Part shown: positions 25,576-33,394 of the stretch, piece by piece | Position numbering within the stretch: position 1 is the first letter of the stretch | Layout: the number at the start of each line of letters is the position of its first letter | DNA from: Ruegeria denitrificans | GTDB lineage: Bacteria > Pseudomonadota > Alphaproteobacteria > Rhodobacterales > Rhodobacteraceae | Length of the DNA stretch: 64,000 nt | Reading direction: 5' to 3' | Assembly: GCF_001458295.1 (NCBI RefSeq) | Contig: NZ_CYUD01000011.1 | Location: 62,001-126,000 of the forward strand | Translations under genes and position numbers: made by a program | Notes under the pieces: generated by a model | Told to the model about the DNA's origin: nothing | Databases searched by the model: none | The model's input: the letters and a program-made list of their open reading frames with translations, nothing else

Positions 25576-28032
25576 TTATGCGCGCAACCGCTCGTTCTGA
25601 GGATCCCAGAGCGGTTGATCCTCTTCTACCACGGCGCGACATTTCTGACCGTAGATTTCCACCTCAAGCTCGGTGCCGGGGTTGGCAAGCTCGGCCTTGA
25701 TCATGCCCAGCGCGATGGATTTTCCAACGCGATAGCCCCAGGCTCCGGACGTGGTTTCGCCCACGATCTCGCCATTCTGCCAGATGCAGGACATGTACGG
25801 CGCGTCGCAATCGCCTGCGTCCACTGTCAGGGTGACAAAGGACTTCTTCACGCCCTGCTGCTTTTCGTTCTGGATCGCGGCCTTGCCCGGGAAGTCCTGC
25901 GGCTTGTCCAGCTTGACGAACCGCTCCAGACCACCTTCGAGCAGCGAGTAATCAGTCGACAAGTCGCCTTTCCACGCGCGATAGCTTTTCTCAATGCGCA
26001 ACGAATTCAGAGCATACATACCGAACGGTTTGGCACCGGCCTCAAGGATCGCGTCATAGATCGCAGGCATGTCCGCATTTTCGGCATGAACCTCCCATCC
26101 CAGTTCACCCGCGAAAGACACCCGCAGTAGGGCGACCCAGCCGCCCTTGATTTCGCTTTCCTGAAAGCTGAGCCATGGCAACGTCAGATCGGCTTGGCAA
26201 ACCTTGCTTAGCACATCGCGAGACTTGGGGCCGGTCACGATCAACGTTCCCATGCGCGTGGTCCAGTCCTCCAGCGTGAAGGTGGCATTGGCGGGCATGT
26301 GACGCTCGAGCCATTCGCGGTCGTGCCATTGCGCGGTGGCCGCCGTGACCAGAACGAACAGGTCTTCGGCCTCGCGCGTAACCGACATTTCGGTCAGGAT
26401 GCGGCCCCGCTCGTCCGAGAAATAAACCAACCCGACACGGCCAATTTTGGGCAGCGACCCGGTTACAAGCCCGCGCAACCATTCATCCGCACCGGGACCT
26501 TGGATCTTGAACCGAGAGAAGCCCGGAAGGTCCAGCACACCGCACTGGTCGCGCACAGCCTCGCATTCTTCTTTGACGCGTTGCTCCCACGGACCCGAGC
26601 GGCCCCAGGTATGGGTGGCCTTAAGCGAAGTGTCATCGCCGGGCTGTGCGAACCAGTTGGCCCGTTCCCAACCGTTATAGGCCCCCATGACGCCGCCCAG
26701 TTGCTTCACTTTGGCATGGACCGGCGACAGCTTCTTGTCGCGCGCGGCGGGCCATTCGTGTTGAGGATAGTGCATGGCGTATTCGTTGCCATAGACCTCA
26801 AGGCCCTTCTGGTTGCAGTAGTCCTGATCGGTGTAGTCGGTGTAGCGACGCGGATCGACGGCCCACATATCCCATTCGGTGTGGCCATCGACGATCCATT
26901 CGGCCAACACTTTGCCTGCACCACCGCCCTGCGCGATGCCGAAGGTAAAGGTGTGCGCTTCGAACGCGTTTTTGACACCCGGCATCGGGCCGATCAGTGG
27001 CAGGCCGTCCGGCGCATAGGGGATCGGCCCGTTGATCACGCGACCAACGCCCGAGGTCGCCATCAGCGGCACCCGCTCCATCGCGTCAGTTACGATGTCC
27101 TCGATCCGATCCAGATCGTCATTCCACAGCTGGAACGAGAAGTCTTCGGGCATCGGATCATCTTCGGTCATCCAGTGGCCCTTGCAGTTGGGCTCGTACG
27201 GGCCAAGGTTGAAGCCGTGCTTCTCTTGCCGCAGGTAGTACGAGATATCCACGTCGCGCAGCAGCGGCAGCTTCTTGCCGCCGTTTGCTTTCGACCATTC
27301 TTCAACCTCGGGGATTTCGTCGGTCAGCAAGTACTGATGGCTCATGACCATCGCGGGAACTGTGCGGCCGCCAAATGGTTTGAACCACTCGCCAACACGC
27401 TGCGCATAGTAACCTGCGGCGTTGACTACATAGTCGCAGGCGATATCGCCCTTGTCGGTATGTACGGTCCAGGTGCCGTCGTCGTGCTGAGTCACGCTAG
27501 TCGCCGGGCAGAAACGGATGATCTTCTGGCCCATGTCGCGGGCGCCCTTGGCCAGCGCCTGTGTCAGCTGCGCAGGGTCGATGTCACCATCGGTCGGGTC
27601 ATACAGCACGCCCTCTAGATCGTGCGTTTCAAGGAAAGGATAGCGTTCCTTTGCCTCTTCCGGGGTCCACATCTCCATCGGGATGCCCTGATACAGGCCC
27701 ATCGACATGGCGCGCTCGAATTCCTGCATCCGCTCTTTGCTGTGCGCCAGACGGATCGAGCCGGACTGATGGTAGTTCATCGGATAGTCGACTTCTTCGC
27801 CCAGCCGCGCGTACAGCTCGGTCGAGTAACGCTGCATGTTCATGATCGCCCATGAGGTCGAAAATGTCGGCACGTTACCCGCCGCATGCCAGGTCGAGCC
27901 TGCGGTCAGCTCGTTCTTTTCCAGCAGAACGCAATCGGTCCAGCCTCTCTTGGCCAGATGGTACAGCGAGGAAGCCCCCACCACACCGCCACCGATAACA
28001 ACCACGCGGGCTTTTGTCGGAAAATCGCTCAT
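25576..28032 (-). CDS. FAD/GcvT-type N-methyl dehydrogenase (dimethylglycine dehydrogenase-like), copy 2
   Basis: The protein has 818 residues and the same domain order as the gene at 19585-22038: FAD-binding DAO domain (GGGVVG at 14-19), FAO-type middle region, then GCV_T and GCV_T_C. His49 (STWHAAG) sits at the covalent-FAD position. The sequence is clearly divergent from copy 1, so the two should differ in substrate or in step (for example dimethylglycine and then sarcosine). It starts 16 bases beyond the GFA-family gene stop and ends 17 bases before the cupin start. Confidence 0.88.
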   Translation of the reverse strand: MSDFPTKARVVVIGGGVVGASSLYHLAKRGWTDCVLLEKNELTAGSTWHAAGNVPTFSTSWAIMNMQRYSTELYARLGEEVDYPMNYHQSGSIRLAHSKERMQEFERAMSMGLYQGIPMEMWTPEEAKERYPFLETHDLEGVLYDPTDGDIDPAQLTQALAKGARDMGQKIIRFCPATSVTQHDDGTWTVHTDKGDIACDYVVNAAGYYAQRVGEWFKPFGGRTVPAMVMSHQYLLTDEIPEVEEWSKANGGKKLPLLRDVDISYYLRQEKHGFNLGPYEPNCKGHWMTEDDPMPEDFSFQLWNDDLDRIEDIVTDAMERVPLMATSGVGRVINGPIPYAPDGLPLIGPMPGVKNAFEAHTFTFGIAQGGGAGKVLAEWIVDGHTEWDMWAVDPRRYTDYTDQDYCNQKGLEVYGNEYAMHYPQHEWPAARDKKLSPVHAKVKQLGGVMGAYNGWERANWFAQPGDDTSLKATHTWGRSGPWEQRVKEECEAVRDQCGVLDLPGFSRFKIQGPGADEWLRGLVTGSLPKIGRVGLVYFSDERGRILTEMSVTREAEDLFVLVTAATAQWHDREWLERHMPANATFTLEDWTTRMGTLIVTGPKSRDVLSKVCQADLTLPWLSFQESEIKGGWVALLRVSFAGELGWEVHAENADMPAIYDAILEAGAKPFGMYALNSLRIEKSYRAWKGDLSTDYSLLEGGLERFVKLDKPQDFPGKAAIQNEKQQGVKKSFVTLTVDAGDCDAPYMSCIWQNGEIVGETTSGAWGYRVGKSIALGMIKAELANPGTELEVEIYGQKCRAVVEEDQPLWDPQNERLRA

Positions 28033-28047
28033 TGATCTTGATCCTTG

Positions 28048-28428
28048 TTACTGTGCCCGTTGGGGCAGATCGTCTGTGATGTCGTAATAATCGCCCTTGT
28101 CCGCGACAAAGATGTGTTGGGCGAGTTTCAGTCCTGTCGGCTCGTCCAGTGAACCTACGGAAATCGCGATCGTGTCCTCTTCGTTGTGCTGCCAGAACAG
28201 GAACGAACCACAGGCGCTGCAAAAGCCGCGCCTTGCAATATCGGAGGCGCGATACCAGCCCAGCGTGTCGCTGGCGGTAAAGGCCAAGTCGTCTTGATGC
28301 GTCACGGTCGAGGCCCACAAGTGCCCCGACTGCCTGCGGCACTGACCGCAATGGCAGGCGTTGGGCGGGGTGAGATCTCCGTCGATGGTGAATGCGACCT
28401 TGCCGCAAAGACAGGAACCAGTGTGCAT
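28048..28428 (-). CDS. GFA-family (glutathione-dependent formaldehyde-activating-like) protein
   Basis: The protein has 126 residues. The zinc cysteine pattern of the GFA/Mss4-like family is clear: SCLCGK at the N-terminus, CHCGQCRR near residue 25-32, and GFCSACGS near residue 70. The founding member speeds formation of S-hydroxymethylglutathione, but many relatives have unknown functions. In an operon of demethylating enzymes a formaldehyde-handling role is attractive; it is inference. The ATG at 28428 overlaps nothing and lies 4 bases beyond the LysE stop. Confidence 0.85.
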   Translation of the reverse strand: MHTGSCLCGKVAFTIDGDLTPPNACHCGQCRRQSGHLWASTVTHQDDLAFTASDTLGWYRASDIARRGFCSACGSFLFWQHNEEDTIAISVGSLDEPTGLKLAQHIFVADKGDYYDITDDLPQRAQ

Positions 28429-28432
28429 GTCA

Positions 28433-29056
28433 TTACCCCCTTGCTGCGGGCGTGGAGCTGGCCCCCAGCAACACGCCATAGATGATGAAACAGGTCGCCA
28501 TGACCCGGCGCACCCAGATGTTGAACACAGCCCCCAGTGCCGCCTTGCCCATCAGCGCGCCCAGCAAGGTGAACCCGGTATAGCTGAGCATGGTGATGAC
28601 CAGCGCGGTGGGCATGATCACCCCCATCTGCTGCCAGATCGGCACATCAGGCTGCACAAACTGCGAAAAGGCCGCCAGATACCCCGCGACGCTTTTGGGG
28701 TTAATCGTCGCCACGGCAAGCGCGTGCAGATAGACATGCCGCGCGGGCCGTTCGGACGCAGGCGCAGGTTTCGTTGCATTCATCCAGCCGCGAACACCCA
28801 CCCAGATCAGGAAACCCGCGCCCACCAGTTTTGCAATGAAAAACCCGGTCGGAGAGGCCGCGATCAGCGCAGTCACACCCATCGCAGACAGGATCAGAAA
28901 CGCGCTGGCCTGCGTCAGGATCGCCAGAACCCCCAGCATCGCCTTGGGAAACGGCAGGCTCATCCCGTTCGAAATGCAATTGACCGCATTCGGCCCCGGT
29001 GTGGTCACGAACACCACCCAAAACAGTGCGAATATGGTCCAGGCCTCGAAACTCAT
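28433..29056 (-). CDS. LysE-family amino-acid/metabolite exporter
   Basis: The 207-residue hydrophobic protein has about six membrane helices and the LysE/RhtB family pattern (TPGPNAVNCISNGM near residue 20-33). Family members export amino acids or similar small compounds. It is 12 bases downstream of the XRE-cupin regulator and 4 bases upstream of the GFA gene, so it belongs to the same transcription unit, perhaps to release surplus amino-acid product. Confidence 0.85.
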   Translation of the reverse strand: MSFEAWTIFALFWVVFVTTPGPNAVNCISNGMSLPFPKAMLGVLAILTQASAFLILSAMGVTALIAASPTGFFIAKLVGAGFLIWVGVRGWMNATKPAPASERPARHVYLHALAVATINPKSVAGYLAAFSQFVQPDVPIWQQMGVIMPTALVITMLSYTGFTLLGALMGKAALGAVFNIWVRRVMATCFIIYGVLLGASSTPAARG

Positions 29057-29068
29057 CAGTACACTCCC

Positions 29069-29638
29069 TCAATATACGGGAGGGGCAATGACCCAGATGG
29101 CCACGGCTGGCTCATCATAGGGGTTGGCCCATTGATAGGGTTCATGCCTGATACGGAAACTGTCGCCCGGTCCCACCGTGAACTGGCTGGGCCCGATGGT
29201 CAGGTCTAGCCGCCCCGAAATCATGTAACCGACCTCTTGCGTTGGCCGATTGGCTGGCTTCTGCATTCTGGAGCGGGGCTCGAACGTTGAATGCACCATC
29301 TCGAAATCATCGGTCAGATCAGGCGACAGCAGCTCTTCGATCAACCCCTCTTCGCCTGATCCCATCGGACGTCGCGATCCGGCCCGAACCACATAGCCCT
29401 GCTCGGCCACTGGCACCGAAGAATGCGCAAACAGCATCGACATCGGCACGCCCAGACATTCAGCAATCTGGCGCAGGTCCGAGATCGAAGGGTCCGACCT
29501 GTCACGCTCAACCTGGCTGAGCCATCCGACGGACCGGTTCAGCTGTGCCGCGATCTCTGTCAACGTCAGCCCGCGCGCCTTGCGCAGAGCACGAATATCC
29601 GCACCAAGTGTCGCGCTGTGGGGGGCTTGTGTGTTCAC
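29069..29638 (-). CDS. XRE-family regulator with C-terminal cupin
   Basis: The protein has 189 residues. Residues 10-65 are a classic XRE helix-turn-helix (RKARGLTLTEIAAQLNRSVG WLSQVERD), and residues 110-187 form a cupin sensor domain (MISGRLDLTIGPSQF). This class often controls amino-acid or polyamine catabolism operons. It is the first gene of the nine-gene minus-strand run and so is a likely autoregulator. The promoter gap upstream is AT-rich and shows imperfect dyads. Confidence 0.88.
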   Translation of the reverse strand: MNTQAPHSATLGADIRALRKARGLTLTEIAAQLNRSVGWLSQVERDRSDPSISDLRQIAECLGVPMSMLFAHSSVPVAEQGYVVRAGSRRPMGSGEEGLIEELLSPDLTDDFEMVHSTFEPRSRMQKPANRPTQEVGYMISGRLDLTIGPSQFTVGPGDSFRIRHEPYQWANPYDEPAVAIWVIAPPVY

Positions 29639-29656
29639 CGGGCCGCTCCGAATCTT

Positions 29657-29681
29657 GTGAAAATTTCCTCTCCTTTTTCAC
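29657..29681. promoter_or_regulatory. Candidate operator upstream of the XRE-cupin gene
   Basis: GTGAAAA (29657-29663) and TTTTTCAC (29674-29681) form an inverted repeat in the AT-rich gap before the XRE-cupin gene. Further TGAAA/TTTCA repeats continue to about 29735. These could be operator half-sites or simply a promoter; strength is low. Confidence 0.35.
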
Positions 29682-29754
29682 GATGACCGAAAATCATGAA
29701 ATTACCAAGCCATTTTTCATTTCACCCGTTCACTTTGCTTGATATGCCTTGGGC

Positions 29755-30036
29755 ATGTGGATTGCAGTGATCTATCTTTGGGGGATCAACACCCTGACTC
29801 TATTGGCGTTTGGCTGGGACAAGGCCCGCGCACGACGGCGCAAAAGCAGGGTGTCGGAACGCCGCCTATTATGGCTGGCCGTGCTTGGTGGCAGTCCTGG
29901 CGCCGTTCTGGGGCGCTGGATGTTCCGGCACAAGACACGCAAGCGCGGGTTCTCGGTCTGGCTGTTCGCGATAGCCGGAGTTCAAATGATTCTAATATTC
30001 TTGGTAATGACAGAAGCCTCGGAGAAACTACTGTAA
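29755..30036 (+). CDS. DUF1294 membrane protein
   Basis: This is a 93-residue protein with a helix at the start, a basic loop (RARRRKSRVSERR) and one or two helices in the second half. It matches the DUF1294 family, in which the DNA segment is often fused to a cold-shock domain; here it stands alone. The ATG at 29755 gives MWIAVIYLW; a TTG at 29749 is possible. It is divergent from the XRE-cupin gene. The function is unknown. Confidence 0.75.
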   Translation: MWIAVIYLWGINTLTLLAFGWDKARARRRKSRVSERRLLWLAVLGGSPGAVLGRWMFRHKTRKRGFSVWLFAIAGVQMILIFLVMTEASEKLL

Positions 30037-30099
30037 AATTATTATATTCACCTAAAACAATATCTAACCATATCGCCAACTGTCTGTTACAAGTAGGTG

Positions 30100-30125
30100 T
30101 CTCTGTGCGCAGAGATTTCTATTTT
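30100..30125 (+). terminator. Possible weak terminator after the DUF1294 gene
   Basis: TCTCTG (30100-30105), loop TGCG and CAGAGA (30110-30115) form a 6-bp stem followed by a T-rich tail. It lies in an AT-rich gap between the two small membrane-protein genes. Confidence 0.4.
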
Positions 30126-30147
30126 GTATGCAAAGGGTTGGACGAAT

Positions 30148-30537
30148 ATGGAAAATGGGATCGGTTTCTTCGATATAGTCTGGTCAATCTTCTGGTTATT
30201 CCTGATGGTTGCCTGGTTCTGGGTGATGATTTCGGTTGTTGCCGATGTCTTTCGCTCAAAGGACCTGAGTGGGGGTGGCAAAGCGTTGTGGATCGCCTTT
30301 GTAATCCTGATCCCCTGGTTGGGCGTGCTGTGCTATCTCATTGTGCGCGGGGACAAAATGCACCAGCACAGTGTTGAGACCATGAATCAGATAGAAGAGG
30401 CCCAGAAGGATTATATCCGCTCGGTCGCGAGCGTGTCCTCTGCAGATGAAATTGAACGGCTTGCGGCGCTTAAGGGAAAAGGCCACCTGACGGATGAGGA
30501 ATTCGCCGCGCAAAAAGCCAAGATCCTCGCGGGCTGA
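30148..30537 (+). CDS. PLDc_N/SHOCT-domain membrane protein
   Basis: The 129-residue protein has two membrane helices near residues 8-60 (PLDc_N-like, with IPWLGVLCYLIVRG) and a short SHOCT motif near the end (ERLAALKGKGHLTDEEF), which is a putative oligomerisation motif. The ATG at 30148 has AAAGGG upstream; the longer frame from 30097 lacks one. The function is unknown. Confidence 0.75.
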   Translation: MENGIGFFDIVWSIFWLFLMVAWFWVMISVVADVFRSKDLSGGGKALWIAFVILIPWLGVLCYLIVRGDKMHQHSVETMNQIEEAQKDYIRSVASVSSADEIERLAALKGKGHLTDEEFAAQKAKILAG

Positions 30538-30565
30538 CCGATCGCGACCCTTTTGAAATTTGAAC

Positions 30566-30598
30566 CAGCCGGGGTGCGCCCCGGCTGTCTTCATTTTG
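30566..30598 (+). terminator. Rho-independent terminator of the PLDc_N/SHOCT gene
   Basis: CAGCCGGGG (30566-30574), loop TGCG and CCCCGGCTG (30579-30587) form a perfect 9-bp stem, followed by a T-rich tail. It reaches into the end of the convergent GAF-domain gene. Confidence 0.8.
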
Positions 30599-31055
30599 CA
30601 AAGACGTCAGCCAGAATTGCACCAAGCGATGATGCGTCCTGATCGGTGAACGCGTCCGGCTGGTCACTGTCGATGTCAAACACCGCAATCACTTCGCCAG
30701 ATGCGTCCCGCACTGGTAGCACCAATTCTGATCGGGTAGACGAGGCGCAGGCGATGTGACCCGGAAACGCCTCGACATCCGGGACAAGCTGCACCTCGCC
30801 TGTCCGCGCGGCAGCACCGCAGACACCCCGGTCAAAGGGGATCACCAGACAGCCGTGACCGCCCTGATAAGGACCGATTTTCAACAGACCGGGCTGGGTC
30901 ACACGGTAAAACCCGGTCCAGTCGAACCGATCATCGGCGTGATGCACCTCGCAGGCAATCGTCGCCATCAAGGCGACCTGATCCGTTTCACCCTCAGTCA
31001 GGGCGGCGATGGTCTTGGCAAGCGTGTCGTAATCGGCGGTCATGGTCGTGCTCAT
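30591..31055 (-). CDS. Free methionine-(R)-sulfoxide reductase (GAF domain)
   Basis: This protein has 154 residues in one GAF domain and reduces free methionine-R-sulfoxide with thioredoxin. The three redox cysteines are present: Cys69, Cys79 and Cys103, with spacing 10 and 24, identical to Cys84/94/118 of the E. coli YebR type, in GVCGAAA and FPGHIACASS contexts. The start at 31055 (MSTTMTADY) is one of several weakly supported ATG/GTG codons. Function is well supported by motif spacing. Confidence 0.9.
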   Translation of the reverse strand: MSTTMTADYDTLAKTIAALTEGETDQVALMATIACEVHHADDRFDWTGFYRVTQPGLLKIGPYQGGHGCLVIPFDRGVCGAAARTGEVQLVPDVEAFPGHIACASSTRSELVLPVRDASGEVIAVFDIDSDQPDAFTDQDASSLGAILADVFAK

Positions 31056-31097
31056 TGGCAGGGATTTAGTTGGCACTATTCGGAAAAAGCCTAAGCG

Positions 31098-32270
31098 TCA
31101 AACGCGTTCAATTGCGATGGCGGTGCCCTCGCCGCCGCCGATGCAGATGGCGGCCACCCCGCGTTTGAGGTTCCGCTTTTCCAGCGCATTGAGCAGAGTG
31201 ACCATGATCCGCGCCCCTGACGCGCCGATCGGATGCCCCAATGCGCAGGCACCGCCGTTCACATTCACCTTGTCGCGCGGCAAGCCCATTTCGTGCATAA
31301 ACGCCATGGGTACGACGGCAAAGGCCTCGTTCACCTCCCACAGGTCGACGTCATCTTTGGACCAGCCGATGTTCGACAGTAGCCTCTGCGCTGCCGGGAC
31401 CGGCGCGGTCGTGAACAGGCCCGGAGCCTGCGCGTGGCTGGCATGGCCAACGATCCGCGCACGCACGGTCAAACCCTGCGCTTCGGCTGCGTCGGCCGAA
31501 GCCAGCAGCAATGCGGCTGCCCCGTCAGAAATGGACGATGAATTGGCCGCCGTGACCGTGCCCTCTTTACGAAAAGCAGGTTTCAGGGTTGGGATTTTGT
31601 CTGGCCGCGCGGATTGCGGCTGTTCATCCTGGGCAAAAGTGACTTCGCCCTTGCGGGTTTTGGTTGTGACCGGTGTGATCTCATCCGCAAAAGCCCCGCT
31701 TGCCTCTGCAGACAGGGCGTTCGAGAGGGATTGCAGCGCATATTCGTCCTGCGCCTCGCGGGTAAATTGATAGGCTTCGGCACAATCTTCGGCAAAGGTG
31801 CCCATCAGGCGTCCTTTGTCATAGGCGTCTTCGAGCCCATCCAGAAACATGTGATCGACCACCTGACCATGCCCGATGCGTGCGCCGCCACGCATTTTCG
31901 GCAGCAGATACGGGGCGTTGGTCATACTTTCCATGCCGCCCGCGATCATCGTATCCGCGTGACCCAGTGCAATTTGGTCAAAAGCCATCATCGCGGCCTT
32001 CATGCCCGACCCGCACATCTTGTTCAGGGTTGTTGCAGGCACCTCTTCACCCAGCCCTGCCGCGAACCCGGCCTGTCGCGCCGGTGCCTGGCCTTGCCCT
32101 GCGGGCAGAACGCAGCCCATCAGGACTTCGTCCACGGTTTCAACGCCTGCACCCTGCATCGCAGCGCGAATGGCAGACCCGCCCAATTCAGCGGCTGCAA
32201 TGCCGTCGAACATACCCTGAAATCCACCCATGGGCGTCCGCGCCGCGCCCGCGATAACAACCTGTTTCAT
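31098..32270 (-). CDS. Acetyl-CoA acetyltransferase (thiolase)
   Basis: The protein has 390 residues and condenses or cleaves acyl-CoA in beta-oxidation or ketobody-type routes. The acyl-accepting Cys86 is in NKMCGSGM, the active His in GGACALGHPIGASG and the second Cys in AAICIGGGEGTA; all are intact. The family cannot fully separate degradative thiolase from biosynthetic acetoacetyl-CoA thiolase; the pattern fits the acetoacetyl-CoA type. It is alone on the minus strand and its upstream gap faces the STAS gene. Confidence 0.9.
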   Translation of the reverse strand: MKQVVIAGAARTPMGGFQGMFDGIAAAELGGSAIRAAMQGAGVETVDEVLMGCVLPAGQGQAPARQAGFAAGLGEEVPATTLNKMCGSGMKAAMMAFDQIALGHADTMIAGGMESMTNAPYLLPKMRGGARIGHGQVVDHMFLDGLEDAYDKGRLMGTFAEDCAEAYQFTREAQDEYALQSLSNALSAEASGAFADEITPVTTKTRKGEVTFAQDEQPQSARPDKIPTLKPAFRKEGTVTAANSSSISDGAAALLLASADAAEAQGLTVRARIVGHASHAQAPGLFTTAPVPAAQRLLSNIGWSKDDVDLWEVNEAFAVVPMAFMHEMGLPRDKVNVNGGACALGHPIGASGARIMVTLLNALEKRNLKRGVAAICIGGGEGTAIAIERV

Positions 32271-32371
32271 CGCGATGATCCTCCTTTTTCACCTTCGATG
32301 GATACCGAATGGTAAGATTTGTCGTCTAGCGTATTTCTACCAATGAATTTCATATTAGAGGACCGTCGCGC

Positions 32372-32710
32372 ATGGCTTTGACCAGCTCAACGACCGACGC
32401 AACCCAGATTATCAAGGTGCATTCCGACCGGATAGATGCAGCTATGGCCATCCAGTTCAAGGAAGACATGCGCAATCAGGCCGAAGGCGGCGCTACGCGC
32501 GTGGTGCTGGATCTGACCAGCGTTGAATTTATCGATTCAAGCGGGCTGGGCGCCATCGTCGCAGCGATGAAACAGCTTGGAAATGACCGCAGGCTGGATC
32601 TTGCAGGACTGCACCCCTTTGTTGAAAAGGTGTTCCGGCTGACCCGCATGGACACTGTGTTCAAACTGTACCCGACGCTGGATGATGCCCTGTCGGCCAC
32701 CGCAGACTGA
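32372..32710 (+). CDS. STAS anti-sigma factor antagonist, RbaV-like
   Basis: The protein is 112 residues, a single STAS domain. Its conserved segment VEFIDSSGLGAI holds the Ser (56/57) that is phosphorylated in SpoIIAA-type antagonists. With the HATPase protein encoded next it forms a partner-switching pair of the kind called RbaV-RbaW in Rhodobacter capsulatus, which affects gene transfer agent production and stationary-phase survival. The pair arrangement is the basis for that comparison. The sigma factor is not in the window. Confidence 0.85.
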   Translation: MALTSSTTDATQIIKVHSDRIDAAMAIQFKEDMRNQAEGGATRVVLDLTSVEFIDSSGLGAIVAAMKQLGNDRRLDLAGLHPFVEKVFRLTRMDTVFKLYPTLDDALSATAD

Positions 32711-32736
32711 CCCTTTTGACCATCTGAATAGGCGCG

Positions 32737-33183
32737 ATGCCCATGCATAACGGCAAGTGTTTAGATCTGAGCTTCGCAGCAACCGAGTCTGAGGCCAGCG
32801 CCGGTATCGCGCAGCTCAGTCAAAGGCTGTCGGCGCAGGGGCTTCCGACGCACAAGGCGGGCGATGTGAAAATTGCGCTAGCCGAAGCAATCAACAATGT
32901 GATTGAACACGCCTACGCCGACATTACCCCGGCTAAAGTGAAGGTCAGATGCCGTCTGCATCAGAACTGGCTTGAGATTCTGATCTCGGACACAGGCAAC
33001 CCGCTGCCTGGGTTTCGCGTACCCGATGGTATCCCGGCATCGTTGGGCTCGACGATCGACGAATTACCCGAGGGTGGGTTCGGTTGGTTTCTGATTCATG
33101 AACTGACCAGCGATATCCGCTATGAACGCAGCAATGGATGCAATCGGCTGTCATTGCGCTTTGACTTTCCTAAACCTTCCTAG
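32737..33183 (+). CDS. Anti-sigma factor serine kinase (HATPase), RbaW-like
   Basis: The protein has 148 residues of a GHKL-type HATPase fold: the N-box EAINNVIEHAY near residue 52, ISDTGNP (G1-type) near 88 and PEGGFGWFLI near 108. Such proteins bind a sigma factor and phosphorylate the antagonist STAS protein. It follows the STAS gene by 26 bases. A cognate phosphatase (RbaY-like) and the sigma factor are not seen nearby. Confidence 0.82.
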   Translation: MPMHNGKCLDLSFAATESEASAGIAQLSQRLSAQGLPTHKAGDVKIALAEAINNVIEHAYADITPAKVKVRCRLHQNWLEILISDTGNPLPGFRVPDGIPASLGSTIDELPEGGFGWFLIHELTSDIRYERSNGCNRLSLRFDFPKPS

Positions 33184-33274
33184 TGGCCAAAAATCGTCAC
33201 AATAAGGCCCAGATCGAACCATTGTAGCGCCGCAAACACAGGGCAAAACAGTATCTGTAGCTCAGATAGCTTCC

Positions 33275-33319
33275 CTCGGCGCCGAGTATCACAGCCCCCA
33301 CCCAGTGAACGGCGCCGAG
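33275..33319. repeat. Repeated GGCGCCGAG element upstream of the gamma-glutamyltransferase gene
   Basis: CTCGGCGCCGAG (33275-33286) is a perfect 12-bp palindrome. CGGCGCCGAG occurs again at 33310-33319, 33 bases away, close to three turns of DNA. A regulatory role is possible but unproven. Confidence 0.45.
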
Positions 33320-33394
33320 GAACTTCCCACGGATTTGACTAGACAACCCCGGACCGCGCGATACCTTCGGCGCGTTCTATCGGGGAAAAATGTC

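Noticed and set aside
33258..33275. tRNA-like D-arm text (GTAGCTCAGATAG) before the GGT-like gene
   Set aside because: No acceptor, anticodon or T-arm follows, so it is not a tRNA.
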